This document shows, piece by piece, positions 43,077-52,435 of a stretch of 64,000 bases of DNA. Under the pieces are notes generated by a model, which was not told where the DNA came from, did no database searches, and worked only from the letters and a program-made list of their open reading frames with translations. This DNA is from Geoanaerobacter sp964528055 (GTDB lineage: Bacteria; Desulfobacterota; Desulfuromonadia; Geobacterales; DSM-12255). The stretch is taken from assembly GCA_964528055.1 (NCBI GenBank), contig CAZGQM010000004.1:62001-126000 (forward strand), given 5' to 3'. The first letter of the stretch is position 1. Each line of letters begins with the position of its first letter. Made by a program: the position numbers and the translations under genes.

Positions 43077-43181
43077 ATCTCCCTCCATGCAAATCGCTTC
43101 TCCCTGCGATTTGACCTGACGCATCTCGAAATCCTCAGTCCTTTGCTTCGTGGTCGTTACTTGCCACCTCCACAATTCACA

Positions 43182-43256
43182 CTATTTGAGAAACGCCATT
43201 GGGTTGTCGTACATGAGAGCCTTGACCTCTTCCTCTGAAAAGTGCATGCAGAAGTT
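43182..43256 (-). pseudogene. C-terminal remnant of an amidohydrolase-type enzyme
   Basis: On the minus strand the frame reads FCMHFSEEEVKALMYDNPMAF and ends LK-stop. FSEEEVKALMxxNP is the common C-terminal helix of TIM-barrel amidohydrolases (metal-dependent hydrolases). A stop codon just upstream and the lack of any further homology show a fragment left after deletion. Confidence 0.55.
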
Positions 43257-43259
43257 TTA

Positions 43260-43659
43260 GAAATCCTCAAATAGCTTCGAGGTTATCAATCAAACAAACA
43301 TTACACCAAGCGATCTAATATAGCAAGTAGCCGTAATTATTGACTTAATAAATAATGTGTGCTTTAATATCACTCATAACGTTACAGCGTCTGATTATTC
43401 GATAAAAATGAGGGAATAATTTTTATTTATTGGTTCAAAAATATTTTGTGGCTTAGCACTTTCGATTACTCTCGTCAGCTAAACCATATGACACATCAAC
43501 CAAGCCTAGTAACGATCTTACAACTTGCAAAAGCCTAGAATACAACATCTCCATCGGCAATTATTACTGGAGCTGAAAATAAGCTTGCCTGAGAATTCAG
43601 CAAGCCTACTTTATCGTCATTATATTTCTTCTAACACTTGTCCCTCTTAACCCGGCTGT
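43260..43659. other. Non-coding, A+T-rich decayed DNA
   Basis: I see no gene, repeat or convincing RNA in this stretch. It lies between two gene remnants and is best read as debris of past insertions and deletions. Confidence 0.5.
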
Positions 43660-43851
43660 TCACACGCAGGTCAATCTCCGTATGTTTCCCCCTGGCAGCG
43701 GATTTCGATGTGTTCTGGGGGTATACTCGTGAAAGAGGATTTCCACCAGTTTGCCGATCAATGCCACCGGCGCCTCATTGAGTCTGCGGTTCACCACCAC
43801 CGAGCGGTCTTTGTTGACTCTCCTGCGCACCGTGGTACGGAAATGATTCAA
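43660..43851 (-). pseudogene. C-terminal remnant of a transposase (Mu-type C-terminal domain, IS481/IS21-like)
   Basis: The 63-codon fragment contains RVNKDRSVVVNRRLNEAPVA followed by LIGKLVEILFHEYTPR. This is the beta-barrel domain at the end of IS481- and IS21-type transposases (typical text: VNKDGTVSLNGxxYEVPVxLIGKxVTLRYHEHDP). The DDE catalytic core is absent. The fragment lies 54 bp from a set of terminal-repeat-like sequences and is probably the last trace of one insertion sequence. Confidence 0.65.
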
Positions 43852-43904
43852 GGATTACTCGTAATAAGGAAAATCATATTAAAGATAGGATAGTTAGAAA
43901 CAAT

Positions 43905-43967
43905 AATGCCAAAAGTTATTGTCACACCTATAAGCTTGGACTAATAGTGACAATAACTTTTGGCATT
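43905..43967. repeat. Perfect 21-bp inverted repeat
   Basis: Positions 43905-43925 (AATGCCAAAAGTTATTGTCAC) and 43947-43967 are exact reverse complements separated by 21 nt. Sequence of this type, with a third copy nearby, fits multiple transposase-binding sites at an insertion-sequence end. Confidence 0.75.
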
Positions 43968-44005
43968 TTAATGGGTGTTAACTAGCTAATATTCCCAATG
44001 TTGGA

Positions 44006-44026
44006 GTGACAACAACTATTGGCATT
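44006..44026. repeat. Third, diverged copy of the 21-bp repeat
   Basis: This stretch matches the right arm of the inverted repeat (43947-43967) at 19 of 21 positions and has the same orientation, 59 bp further right. The remaining DNA up to the gene at 44196 holds no coding sequence that I can support. Confidence 0.7.
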
Positions 44027-44195
44027 TCACATTATTGACGCTGCCATTTGCTCTTGGCACTGAAGTCAGATTTCAGCCCGAAGAGTACTACATTTCCAGA
44101 CATGTCTCAATCCATATTTTCCCGCCGGATAAGCTTTTGGTCAGCAAAAACGTGGTTGATGCTCGGAAGAGTGATACACTTTATCAGGGGAACTT

Positions 44196-45209
44196 ATGAA
44201 AGAGGCAATGTTCTACCAATCGGAGATAGGTGGCCATGTTCGCTGTACCCTCTGCAGGTTCAACTGCCTGATCAGCGATGGTGGCCGCGGCATTTGTGCC
44301 GTCAGGGAAAACAGAGGCGGCACCCTCTACACGCTCGTCTACGGCAAGGTCATTGCCGAGAATATCGACCCCATAGAAAAGAAACCGCTTTTCCACGTCA
44401 AGCCGGGGAGCAGTTCCTATTCGATAGCCTCGATGGGGTGCAATTTCCGCTGTCGCCACTGTCAGAACTACAGCATCTCGCAGGCAGATAAGGCCGCCAA
44501 GATACAAGGGATGCAGCGATCACCGGCAGAAATCGTGGAAAAGGCTGTTGCATCGGGGTGCAGTTCTATTTCCTACACCTACACCGAACCGACGGTCTTC
44601 TTTGAATTTGCCTACGACACGGCCCGCCTTGCCAGGGAAGCCGGGCTGTCAAACGTCTTCGTCACCAATGGCTACATCAGTAAAACTGCACTTGCCGCCA
44701 TCGCCCCGTACATGGATGCGGCCAACATCGATCTGAAGGGATTTTCAGAGGGATTCTACCGCGACGTTGTCCATGCCCGACTTTCCGAAGTACTCGACTC
44801 CATTGTCGAGTACCGGAACCAAGGAATTTGGATCGAACTCACAACCCTCATTATTCCCGGGCTTAACGACTCAGATGTGGAACTACAGGGGATTGCCTCG
44901 TTCATCGTTGAAAACCTTGGGATCGACACCCCATGGCACGTGACACAGTTCTATCCCACCTACCAGCTGATCGACCACCCCAGGACCCCGGCATCCACAC
45001 TGAAACGGGCGTACGATATTGGCAGGGAAGCCGGTATTCTTTATGTCTACGAGGGGAATATCCCGGGAGGGGAGGGAGAAAATACCAGCTGCCCATCCTG
45101 TAAAACCCTTCTGATAGATCGTTACGGCTATCAGATCAAGTCAAACAGGATCAACAACGGTAGCTGCCCGGAGTGTGGTTTTGCAATTGCGGGGATCCAC
45201 ATGTCATGA
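44196..45209 (+). CDS. amrS: AmmeMemoRadiSam system radical SAM enzyme
   Basis: The N-terminus has two CxxC-type pairs (VRCTLCRFNCLI), then the radical SAM cluster MGCNFRCRHCQNY and the pyruvate-formate-lyase-activase-like core (SYTYTEPTVFFEFAYD, NIDLKGFSEGFY). The C-terminus carries a zinc-ribbon-like set (CPSCKTLLIDRYGY, CPECGF). The family usually co-occurs with AmmeMemo (Memo-like and AMMECR1-like) proteins, which are not in this window. The reaction is not established. It is the first intact gene right of the decayed region. Confidence 0.9.
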   Translation: MKEAMFYQSEIGGHVRCTLCRFNCLISDGGRGICAVRENRGGTLYTLVYGKVIAENIDPIEKKPLFHVKPGSSSYSIASMGCNFRCRHCQNYSISQADKAAKIQGMQRSPAEIVEKAVASGCSSISYTYTEPTVFFEFAYDTARLAREAGLSNVFVTNGYISKTALAAIAPYMDAANIDLKGFSEGFYRDVVHARLSEVLDSIVEYRNQGIWIELTTLIIPGLNDSDVELQGIASFIVENLGIDTPWHVTQFYPTYQLIDHPRTPASTLKRAYDIGREAGILYVYEGNIPGGEGENTSCPSCKTLLIDRYGYQIKSNRINNGSCPECGFAIAGIHMS

Positions 45210-45362
45210 CGACAGCACACCGGACCGTCTAACCTGTTGATAGGCCAAGGCCGGCATCATGGAAACCAGTTTCACCTGATGCCCGTTACAGCGGCACATT
45301 CTGTTGACTCGAAGAACAAAAACAAGTAAGTTTGTGCAGATTAACCGTCCAGGATTTTCACC

Positions 45363-46064
45363 ATGCTTCGAGCCTGTCTTTTCCTGATCTACTTCATTCC
45401 GTTTACCTTTGTTATGGCTGCAATTGCGCTGTTCTGCACCATGTTCGACTCCAGCGGTAAAGCCTATCACCGTATTGCCTGCCTCTGGAGTCGCATCAGC
45501 CTGAAGATGGCAGGAGTTACGGTAGAAGTAAGCGGGCAGACATTCGTTCCTCATGACAAACCGGTCATTTTCATGAGCAACCATCAAAGCAACTTCGACA
45601 TCCTGGCTCTCTACCAAGCCATACCAAAACGATTTTCATGGATCGCCAAGGAAGAACTCTTTACATACCCGGTCTTTGGTCACTCCATGCGACGGGCTGG
45701 CTACATCCCTTTGGACAGGAGTGACGGCCGCCGCTCTCTCAGGAGCATGGTTATTGCTGCTGCCAGAATCCGCGAAGGGAACAGCGTCATCATCTTCCCG
45801 GAGGGTACCCGTTCAACTGACGGCAGACTCATTCCGTTCAAAAAGGGTGCGTTCCTGCTGGCAGAAAAAGCCTTGGTCCCGATTGTCCCGGTGACCATAA
45901 GCGGTAGCGGAAACATCAACCCGGCCAAGAAGCTCTGGCTTAAACCCGGAGTCATACATATCCACCTCGCTGAGCCCATATCAGTGACCGCACAGACGGG
46001 GAGGAAGCGTGGCGACTTGCTGGAGCAGGTTAAGGCGGCGATTGAGGCCAATCTGGAGAGATAA
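45363..46064 (+). CDS. plsC: 1-acyl-sn-glycerol-3-phosphate acyltransferase
   Basis: PlsC makes phosphatidic acid from lysophosphatidic acid at the inner membrane. The acyltransferase motifs are all present: NHQSNFD (HX4D catalytic pair), YIPLDRSDGRRS, FPEGTRS and the later VPIVPVTI. One to two N-terminal hydrophobic segments anchor the protein. At 233 aa it has the usual length. The stop is followed at once by the next ATG (TAAATG), indicating an operon. Confidence 0.92.
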   Translation: MLRACLFLIYFIPFTFVMAAIALFCTMFDSSGKAYHRIACLWSRISLKMAGVTVEVSGQTFVPHDKPVIFMSNHQSNFDILALYQAIPKRFSWIAKEELFTYPVFGHSMRRAGYIPLDRSDGRRSLRSMVIAAARIREGNSVIIFPEGTRSTDGRLIPFKKGAFLLAEKALVPIVPVTISGSGNINPAKKLWLKPGVIHIHLAEPISVTAQTGRKRGDLLEQVKAAIEANLER

Positions 46065-46247
46065 ATGTCGACTTTTGCCATTACAATGATTGTCAGCGGC
46101 CTGGCTGCAATGACCTGGGGTCTCCCTGCAATGCACCGGCTTAGACGACCCCTGGACGTACTGGCGTCTCTGGTTGTCCTGGGAGGAGTCATCTCTGCTC
46201 TCCTTGGCAGCCTGCTTCTTGCAGTACCAGGATTTTTTCAAGGCTGA
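46065..46247 (+). CDS. Small two-pass membrane protein, 60 aa
   Basis: The ATG directly follows the plsC stop, with GGAGAG 5 nt upstream. Two hydrophobic helices (FAITMIVSGLAAMTWGLPAM and SLVVLGGVISALLGSLLLAV) are joined by a short basic turn. It is probably translated by coupling to plsC. No function is known to me. Confidence 0.6.
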   Translation: MSTFAITMIVSGLAAMTWGLPAMHRLRRPLDVLASLVVLGGVISALLGSLLLAVPGFFQG

Positions 46248-46282
46248 CGAATTTTCAATTTTTATCAAACACAGGCTTTCAC

Positions 46283-46690
46283 ATGAATGAAAAAGCAAAA
46301 AGTATAGCCCTGCATATCACTGTCACTGCCGTCATTGCACTATTTCTGCTCTTCGGCAGCACGCTGTGGCGGCAGTGGAACCAGTACCGCAAGGGAGAAG
46401 ATGCGATGGCCAAGGGTGACTACATCGCAGCCATTTCAGGGTTCGAGGCAGCCATTCATATGTACACGCCATTGAGCCCTCTGGTCACTCGATCTTCGGA
46501 GCGCCTCTGGGAACTGGGACAAACATTTGAGCGCAATGGTGACCCAGCAAGGGCACTCGTTGCCTATCGGTCTCTACGAAGCTCTTATTACGCCGTCCGC
46601 AGCCTCTATAACCCCGGCACCAAGTGGATTGAACGCTGCGACACACGTATCGCTTCACTGGTTGGGCCTGTAAGGGCTGTCGGGAACTAA
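46283..46690 (+). CDS. Membrane-anchored TPR-like protein, 135 aa
   Basis: An N-terminal transmembrane helix (ITVTAVIALFLLFGSTLW) is followed by helical pairs of TPR character (KGEDAMAKGDYIAAISGFEA, FERNGDPARALVAYRS). It lies between plsC and the RNase J gene with gaps of 35 and 18 bp, so it is part of the same transcription unit. The exact role is unknown. Confidence 0.7.
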   Translation: MNEKAKSIALHITVTAVIALFLLFGSTLWRQWNQYRKGEDAMAKGDYIAAISGFEAAIHMYTPLSPLVTRSSERLWELGQTFERNGDPARALVAYRSLRSSYYAVRSLYNPGTKWIERCDTRIASLVGPVRAVGN

Positions 46691-46708
46691 TTTCTTTCAA
46701 GGATTATT

Positions 46709-48385
46709 ATGGAAACTGTCACCCCTGACAGCACAGGACTGAAGATCATCCCCCTGGGCGGGCTTGGTGAGATCGGCCTGAATATGGCAGCATTCGAGTA
46801 CGGTGATGACATCATCGTTGTCGACTGCGGCCTTATGTTCCCTGACGCTTCCATGCTCGGCATCGACCTGGTGGTTCCCGACATCTCCTATCTGCGCGAG
46901 CGGGCCGATCGCATTCGAGGCATATTCCTCACCCATGGACATGAAGACCATATCGGTGCGCTCCCCTATGTCCTTCCTGAGATCAATCCTCCGCTCTTTG
47001 GTACTGCACTTACTCTCGGTCTGGTCAAGGCCAAGCTGAAAGAGTTTCAACTTGACGAAAAGGTAGATCTCCGGGTCATGAAACCTCGGGAAAGGGTTAC
47101 CGTTGCCTGCTTCACCGTTGAATTCATTCGTGTTACCCACTCCATTGTTGACGGATGCGGCCTCGCGATACATACACCCGAGGGGGTGGTAATCCACACA
47201 GGAGATTTCAAGATCGACCAGACTCCGGTGGATGGCGAGCTCACAGACCTTGCGACCTTCGCTCGCTATGGGGAAGAGGGTGTGCTGGCACTGATGTCCG
47301 ACTCGACGAACGTCAAGCGCGAAGGGTACACCATCTCGGAACGGGCTGTTGGCGAGGCCTTTCATGAACTTTTCCCCAAGTGTGCAGGCCGGATTATCGT
47401 AGCCGCCTTCTCCAGCAATATCCATCGGGTGCAGCAGGTTGTGGAGGCAGCCGTAGCCTGCAGCCGCAAGGTGTTGTTAAACGGTCGCTCCATGATCGCC
47501 AACGTCCAGATCGCACGTGAACTCGGATACCTCAAGGTGCCGGAAGGGCTGCTCATCGACCTGAAAGAGCTGCCACGCCTCCCCAAGGAACAGGTCTGCA
47601 TCATCTCAACCGGCTCGCAAGGTGAACCTATGAGTTCTCTCACCCGGATCGCAATGGATGGGCACAAGCAGATCAAACTGGAGCGGGGCGACACGGTCAT
47701 CCTCTCATCCCGAGTGATCCCCGGCAACGAGAAGACTATCACCGACATGATCAACCACCTCTACAGGCGAGGCGCCGAAGTCTTCCACGAGCAGGTTTCA
47801 GAGGTACATGTCTCAGGCCACGCCAGCCAGGAGGAGTTGAAACTGATGCTCAATCTGACCAGGCCGGACTGGTTCATACCTGTTCATGGCGAATTCCGCC
47901 ACCTCGTTCGCCACGCCCGACTTGCCCAGCAGGTTGGAATTCCTGCAGAACGCTGCATCGTTGCCAACAACGGCGACGTAATCGCCTTCTCCGGCAATGA
48001 GGGGTGCATCATCGGCCAGGTCGAGAGCGGACGAGTTTTTGTGGACGGCAAGGGGATCGGCGACGTTGGCACGATTGTCCTCAAGGACCGCAAGCACCTC
48101 TCGGAAGACGGCATGGTGATTGTGATCATTGGCATCTCCCTGTACAATGGGCAGATAATCTACGGTCCGGACATCGTCTCCCGCGGCTTCGTATTCGAGG
48201 ACGAAAGCAGGGAGTATCTGGAGGCAGCCCGCCAGGTCGTTATCGATAAACTCTCAGAGCTGAATTCCGAAGAGATGGGTGACTGGAACGAAGTAAAGCA
48301 GGAAGTTCGTGCAGCCCTGAGGCGCTTCTTCAAGAAAACCATTGAGAGAAGGCCAGTTATTCTCCCTCTGATCCTGGAAATGTGA
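46709..48385 (+). CDS. rnj: Ribonuclease J
   Basis: RNase J is a 5'-3' exo- and endoribonuclease for mRNA decay and rRNA maturation. The metallo-beta-lactamase motif is THGHEDHIG, with HTGDFK for metal binding, and the beta-CASP part contains VAAFSSNIHR, STGSQGEP and HVSGHAS. The C-terminal domain for dimerisation is present; the length of 558 aa is standard. The stop overlaps the ftsK start (GTG) by 4 bp, so both are co-translated. Confidence 0.93.
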   Translation: METVTPDSTGLKIIPLGGLGEIGLNMAAFEYGDDIIVVDCGLMFPDASMLGIDLVVPDISYLRERADRIRGIFLTHGHEDHIGALPYVLPEINPPLFGTALTLGLVKAKLKEFQLDEKVDLRVMKPRERVTVACFTVEFIRVTHSIVDGCGLAIHTPEGVVIHTGDFKIDQTPVDGELTDLATFARYGEEGVLALMSDSTNVKREGYTISERAVGEAFHELFPKCAGRIIVAAFSSNIHRVQQVVEAAVACSRKVLLNGRSMIANVQIARELGYLKVPEGLLIDLKELPRLPKEQVCIISTGSQGEPMSSLTRIAMDGHKQIKLERGDTVILSSRVIPGNEKTITDMINHLYRRGAEVFHEQVSEVHVSGHASQEELKLMLNLTRPDWFIPVHGEFRHLVRHARLAQQVGIPAERCIVANNGDVIAFSGNEGCIIGQVESGRVFVDGKGIGDVGTIVLKDRKHLSEDGMVIVIIGISLYNGQIIYGPDIVSRGFVFEDESREYLEAARQVVIDKLSELNSEEMGDWNEVKQEVRAALRRFFKKTIERRPVILPLILEM

Positions 48386-50670
48386 GCGATATGGAGCCGA
48401 TTGAACCGAAAAAAGAGATGCTTACCAGCGAAATCAAAGGTATGCTTCTGGGGGCAACCGGGCTTTTCCTGCTGGTGGCGCTCGCTTCGTACAATGCCAA
48501 CGACCTCTCATTCAACACCTTTTCTTCTGAGGTGGGGGTCCGGAACTTCGGAGGGAAGCTCGGCGCACAATTGGCGGACCTCCTGCTCCAGTTTTTCGGT
48601 GTGGCCTCATACTTGGCACCTGGAGCGCTTCTCGTAATGGCATACCGCCTGCTCCGTTTCAAGGAGATTAAGCTGACTCCCTACAAATGGTTTGCCTTTC
48701 TCGGACTGATGCTCTCCCTTTCCGCCCTCTTTGCATTCAACATAGAGTTCACTGACCTTTTCGGTCAGAGCCTCCCCACAGGTGGAGCCATCGGATACAA
48801 GACCGCCGCGATGCTCAAAGGATACTTGGGTGTGACTGGTGCGCTTCTCCTCCTGCTCCCGATGCTCGCCGTCTCCATCACCATAATGTCTCGTTTCTCA
48901 TTCGTCCTTTTCGCAGACTGGTGGATCAACTCCCTCGGCGACCGATGGCAGCGATACCGTGAGAAACAGGCCCTGAACCGGGAGATCCTAAAAGATGCCG
49001 GGGAGCAGAAAAAAGATCATTCCGAACCGGTGATCAAGCCTTTGCCTGCACATTTACCACCATCACCCGTTACGATAAAGCGTGAAAAGCGGGATACTGA
49101 AAAGACCAAACCACAGCAGGAACTGTTCGACTTCGCCAAGAGCGACGGCGACTTCCGAACTCCGCCGCTCACTCTTCTCGACGCAACTCCGCCAAGCGCC
49201 CGCAAGGTGGACAAGGAAGTACTCACCATGAACGCCCGTCTCCTGGAGAAGAAACTCCGTGACTTCGGCGTAGAGGGGGAAGTGGTGGAGATCTGTCCCG
49301 GTCCGGTGGTAACCATGTATGAATTCGCCCCTGGTCCCGGGATAAAGGTGAGCAAAATTGCCGGGTTGGCGGATGATCTCTCCATGGCTCTCCAGGCGCT
49401 CTCCATACGTATTGTTGCGCCGATCCCCGGCAAGGGGGTAGTGGGGATAGAGCTTCCAAACCGTGACAGGGAGATGGTCGGGCTCAAGGAGATTTTCACC
49501 AGCGAGGAGTTTCAGAAGGGCAAGTACAAACTTCCGTTGGCACTGGGAAAGGACATTGCCGGAGTGCCGCTGGTGACTGACCTGGCCAGGATGCCGCACC
49601 TTCTGGTTGCCGGAGCCACCGGCTCAGGCAAGTCGGTTGCAATCAACACAATGATCCTTTCATTCCTCTACACATCAACCCCCAAAGATGTACGAATCAT
49701 CATGGTTGACCCGAAAATGCTGGAGCTTTCGGTGTACGACGGCATCCCCCACCTGCTTCTGCCGGTGGTGACAAATCCGAAGAAGGCCTCCATAGCACTG
49801 CGGTGGGCCGTAGAAGAGATGGGACGTCGCTACCGGATGCTGAATGACAAGAAGGTCCGTAACATAGACTCATACAACAAGCTTCTTGAGCGCGAGGAAA
49901 AGGAGAAGTCAGAAAACCTTGCACGCGACACTGTTGTCATTGAAGAAATCGAGATTTTGGCCGAAGACGAACAGGTAAGTATCGAAGCTTTTCTGGACAA
50001 GGACGAGATCATGGAACATGGTCACCTTCCTTACATAGTTGTGATAGTGGACGAGCTTGCTGACCTGATGATGGTGGCGGGCCGTGAGATTGAAGAGTCG
50101 ATCGCGCGTCTCGCCCAGATGGCCCGTGCCGCTGGTATTCACCTGATTCTGGCTACGCAGCGGCCATCGGTTGATGTCATCACCGGCCTTATAAAGGCCA
50201 ATTTCCCGGCTCGCATATCCTTCCAGGTCTCATCAAAGACAGATTCCCGGACCATACTTGACTGCAACGGAGCCGAGTCCCTCCTCGGAGCCGGCGACAT
50301 GCTCTTCCTCCCACCAGGAACCGCCAAGCTTCAACGCTCCCACGGCGCCTTCGTCTCAGACTCCGAAGTCCAGAGAGTCGTGGACTTCCTCAAAAAACAG
50401 GGTAAACCGGTATACGACAAATCGATTCTGGAAGTGAAGATAGGGGACGACAAGAGCATTGACGGTGACGAAGAGCTTGATGATCGATATGACGATGCGG
50501 TGGCTCTGGTGGCAGAAGCCAAGCAGGCATCGATCTCCATGGTTCAGCGCCGTCTGCGCATCGGCTACAACAGGGCCGCCCGGATCATAGAAAAGATGGA
50601 ACAAGAAGGGATTATCGGCCCATCAGACGGGACAAGCAGGCCGCGCGAAGTGTTCATCAACAAGCTTTAG
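48382..50670 (+). CDS. ftsK: DNA translocase FtsK
   Basis: FtsK pumps DNA at the division septum and helps resolve chromosome dimers. Four N-terminal transmembrane helices lead into a short linker, then the motor with Walker A GATGSGKSVAIN and Walker B VVIVDELADLM, and a C-terminal winged-helix gamma domain (ASISMVQRRLRIGYNRAARI) that reads KOPS sites. The 762-residue form has the short linker common in Desulfuromonadota. About 45 acidic residues (EREEKEKSENLARD to EAFLDKDEIMEHG) lie between NIDSYNKL and the Walker B strand, longer than in E. coli. The start is GTG inside the RNase J stop. Confidence 0.94.
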   Translation: MSDMEPIEPKKEMLTSEIKGMLLGATGLFLLVALASYNANDLSFNTFSSEVGVRNFGGKLGAQLADLLLQFFGVASYLAPGALLVMAYRLLRFKEIKLTPYKWFAFLGLMLSLSALFAFNIEFTDLFGQSLPTGGAIGYKTAAMLKGYLGVTGALLLLLPMLAVSITIMSRFSFVLFADWWINSLGDRWQRYREKQALNREILKDAGEQKKDHSEPVIKPLPAHLPPSPVTIKREKRDTEKTKPQQELFDFAKSDGDFRTPPLTLLDATPPSARKVDKEVLTMNARLLEKKLRDFGVEGEVVEICPGPVVTMYEFAPGPGIKVSKIAGLADDLSMALQALSIRIVAPIPGKGVVGIELPNRDREMVGLKEIFTSEEFQKGKYKLPLALGKDIAGVPLVTDLARMPHLLVAGATGSGKSVAINTMILSFLYTSTPKDVRIIMVDPKMLELSVYDGIPHLLLPVVTNPKKASIALRWAVEEMGRRYRMLNDKKVRNIDSYNKLLEREEKEKSENLARDTVVIEEIEILAEDEQVSIEAFLDKDEIMEHGHLPYIVVIVDELADLMMVAGREIEESIARLAQMARAAGIHLILATQRPSVDVITGLIKANFPARISFQVSSKTDSRTILDCNGAESLLGAGDMLFLPPGTAKLQRSHGAFVSDSEVQRVVDFLKKQGKPVYDKSILEVKIGDDKSIDGDEELDDRYDDAVALVAEAKQASISMVQRRLRIGYNRAARIIEKMEQEGIIGPSDGTSRPREVFINKL

Positions 50671-50694
50671 CAGGTCAGGATCGAGGAGAGACTC

Positions 50695-51261
50695 ATGAGC
50701 CAATGCCGCAAAGACAACCTGGTCCACTTTGCAGTAACTATCATCAGCAAGGATCGGCCCGGTATCGTGGCCGATACCACCGAGGTCCTCTTTCGCCTGG
50801 GATGCAACATTGAGGACTCAAGCTGTACGATGCTTGGTGGTGATTTTGCCATCATCCTTATAGTATCCCACGCCAAGCCGTTCACGAAGACCCGACTGAT
50901 CGACGAATTCAAGGGGCTGCACGAACGGACCGGTCTGGCAACATACGTCCGCACACTCACCGAAGAAGAGATATGTCCGCTGAAGGAAGAGGGTGAACTC
51001 TGCCTGGTTTCGGTATACGGCTCGGACCAGCCAGGGATTGTGTACCGGGTTACGCGTGCCCTGGCAGATAGATGCGTCAACATAACCGACCTGAATACCA
51101 AGTTGATAGGCACAAAGGCAGAGCCTGTCTACGTGCTTATGCTTGAGGCCACGCTGCCGGAAAACCTTACCGTTGACGGAGTCTCGGAGATACTTGATAA
51201 TCTACGCAAGGAGTTGAACGTCGAGATCACAGTGCGCAGCATCACTCCGGTCTCCCTGTAA
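50695..51261 (+). CDS. Double ACT-domain protein (GcvR-like)
   Basis: Two ACT domains are visible: FAVTIISKDRPGIVADTTEV in the first and LVSVYGSDQPGIVYRVTRAL in the second. This is the layout of GcvR, the glycine cleavage regulator that binds glycine, and of other amino-acid sensing proteins. No DNA-binding domain is present, so it would act by protein contact. The gene is 24 bp after ftsK and 6 bp before def. Confidence 0.85.
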   Translation: MSQCRKDNLVHFAVTIISKDRPGIVADTTEVLFRLGCNIEDSSCTMLGGDFAIILIVSHAKPFTKTRLIDEFKGLHERTGLATYVRTLTEEEICPLKEEGELCLVSVYGSDQPGIVYRVTRALADRCVNITDLNTKLIGTKAEPVYVLMLEATLPENLTVDGVSEILDNLRKELNVEITVRSITPVSL

Positions 51262-51267
51262 CGTCAT

Positions 51268-51774
51268 ATGCCAAACCAGAAGATACTCCTGTATCCCCAC
51301 CCGATTCTGAAGAAGATGACACGGCTGATTGAGCGTTTCGATAAGGATATCGACGGACTTGTCCAGGACCTTATCGATACCATGAGAGAGGGGCCCGGCT
51401 CTGTTGGGGTGGCAGCGCCTCAGATCGGAGTATCGCTTAGGATGTGCGTGGTGGACGTCTCCAACAGCAAGCTCGGCAAGGAAGACAACCACGGGCTTCT
51501 GGTACTGGCCAATCCTGAGATCATCGAACGCGAGGGGACTGTTATCATGCGCGAGGGGTGCATGAGCGTTCCCGACTATACAGGAGACGTTGAGCGCTCC
51601 ACCAGAATCGTCATCCAATACCTGGATGCAGGTGGTAATACCATGCGGATGGAGGCGACCGGGTTCGAAGCGGTAGCAATCCAGCATGAACTGGACCATC
51701 TCGACGGAGTGCTCTTCCTCGACAGGATAGCATCACTGAAGACAGGTCTCTTTCGGAGGAGACAGTACAAGTAA
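51268..51774 (+). CDS. def: Peptide deformylase
   Basis: The enzyme removes the formyl group from new proteins. Its three motifs are intact: GVAAPQIGV (motif 1), EGCMSVPDY (motif 2, metal cysteine) and QHELDHLDG (motif 3, metal histidines and catalytic glutamate). At 168 residues it has the standard length. It is not next to fmt, its usual partner, but follows the ACT-domain gene in an apparent operon. Confidence 0.95.
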   Translation: MPNQKILLYPHPILKKMTRLIERFDKDIDGLVQDLIDTMREGPGSVGVAAPQIGVSLRMCVVDVSNSKLGKEDNHGLLVLANPEIIEREGTVIMREGCMSVPDYTGDVERSTRIVIQYLDAGGNTMRMEATGFEAVAIQHELDHLDGVLFLDRIASLKTGLFRRRQYK

Positions 51775-51889
51775 ATCCTTGGATAGTTGCCGATTCTATA
51801 ACTAAATGATTATTGTCGCTTGAAATTATCCATTCTTATGATTTAACGATATATATGCAAATTTACTTGACCCCCATGAATGAGCATCC

Positions 51890-52435
51890 ATGAAATCGAG
51901 CGAGTACCACCCAGCAGGTTGCAGCAAGCCTGATCCTGGCTTGGAGATCCCTACAGCCAGGCATTACGACACCGGAGATAGCGACAAGGGCTTTACCCTT
52001 GTAGAACTTATTGTGGTTGTCGCAATTCTTGCTGTATTAGCGCTATTGGCCATCCCTTCATACAATAATTATGTGCTGTTGGCAAAAAACTCCCGGACAA
52101 TGTCTGACATACGACTGCTTGAAAAGGAGATCGACGCATACATTCTCGACAAGAACACGCTCCCCGCCTCCCTTGCCGACATTAGACGCGACACCTTCCC
52201 CGATGCATGGAATCACCCGTACGTATTTTACCCGATAGACACTACTGTCGTTCCACCGGCTCTGGATCCGCTCCAGAGAATAGACCGCTTCATGAACCCT
52301 TTGAACACGGACTTTGACCTTTATAGCCTGGGCCCTGACGGATTGACCAATCTTGACATTTCTCAACTGGACGGCCAAAACGATATTATACGGGCCTCTG
52401 GGGGGGGGTATGTCGGGACAGGAAAAGCATTCTGA
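51890..52435 (+). CDS. Type IV pilin-like/pseudopilin protein with long leader
   Basis: The prepilin motif KG|FTLVELIVVVAILAVLAL has the conserved glutamate at +5 and a hydrophobic helix, so the protein is cut by prepilin peptidase. The mature part has the short globular GspG/PulG-like plan with NPLNTDFDLYSLGPDG. The leader before the cleavage site is 34 residues if the ATG is used, much longer than the usual 5-25; a TTG at residue 18 would shorten it. It is not part of the nearby gsp operon, which lies on the other strand, and may be a separate minor pilin. Confidence 0.8.
   Translation: MKSSEYHPAGCSKPDPGLEIPTARHYDTGDSDKGFTLVELIVVVAILAVLALLAIPSYNNYVLLAKNSRTMSDIRLLEKEIDAYILDKNTLPASLADIRRDTFPDAWNHPYVFYPIDTTVVPPALDPLQRIDRFMNPLNTDFDLYSLGPDGLTNLDISQLDGQNDIIRASGGGYVGTGKAF

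Noticed and set aside
42766..43119. Plus-strand ORF of 117 codons over the small membrane protein gene
   Set aside because: It lacks a ribosome-binding site and a protein-like pattern; the minus strand has membrane helices and a good start signal.
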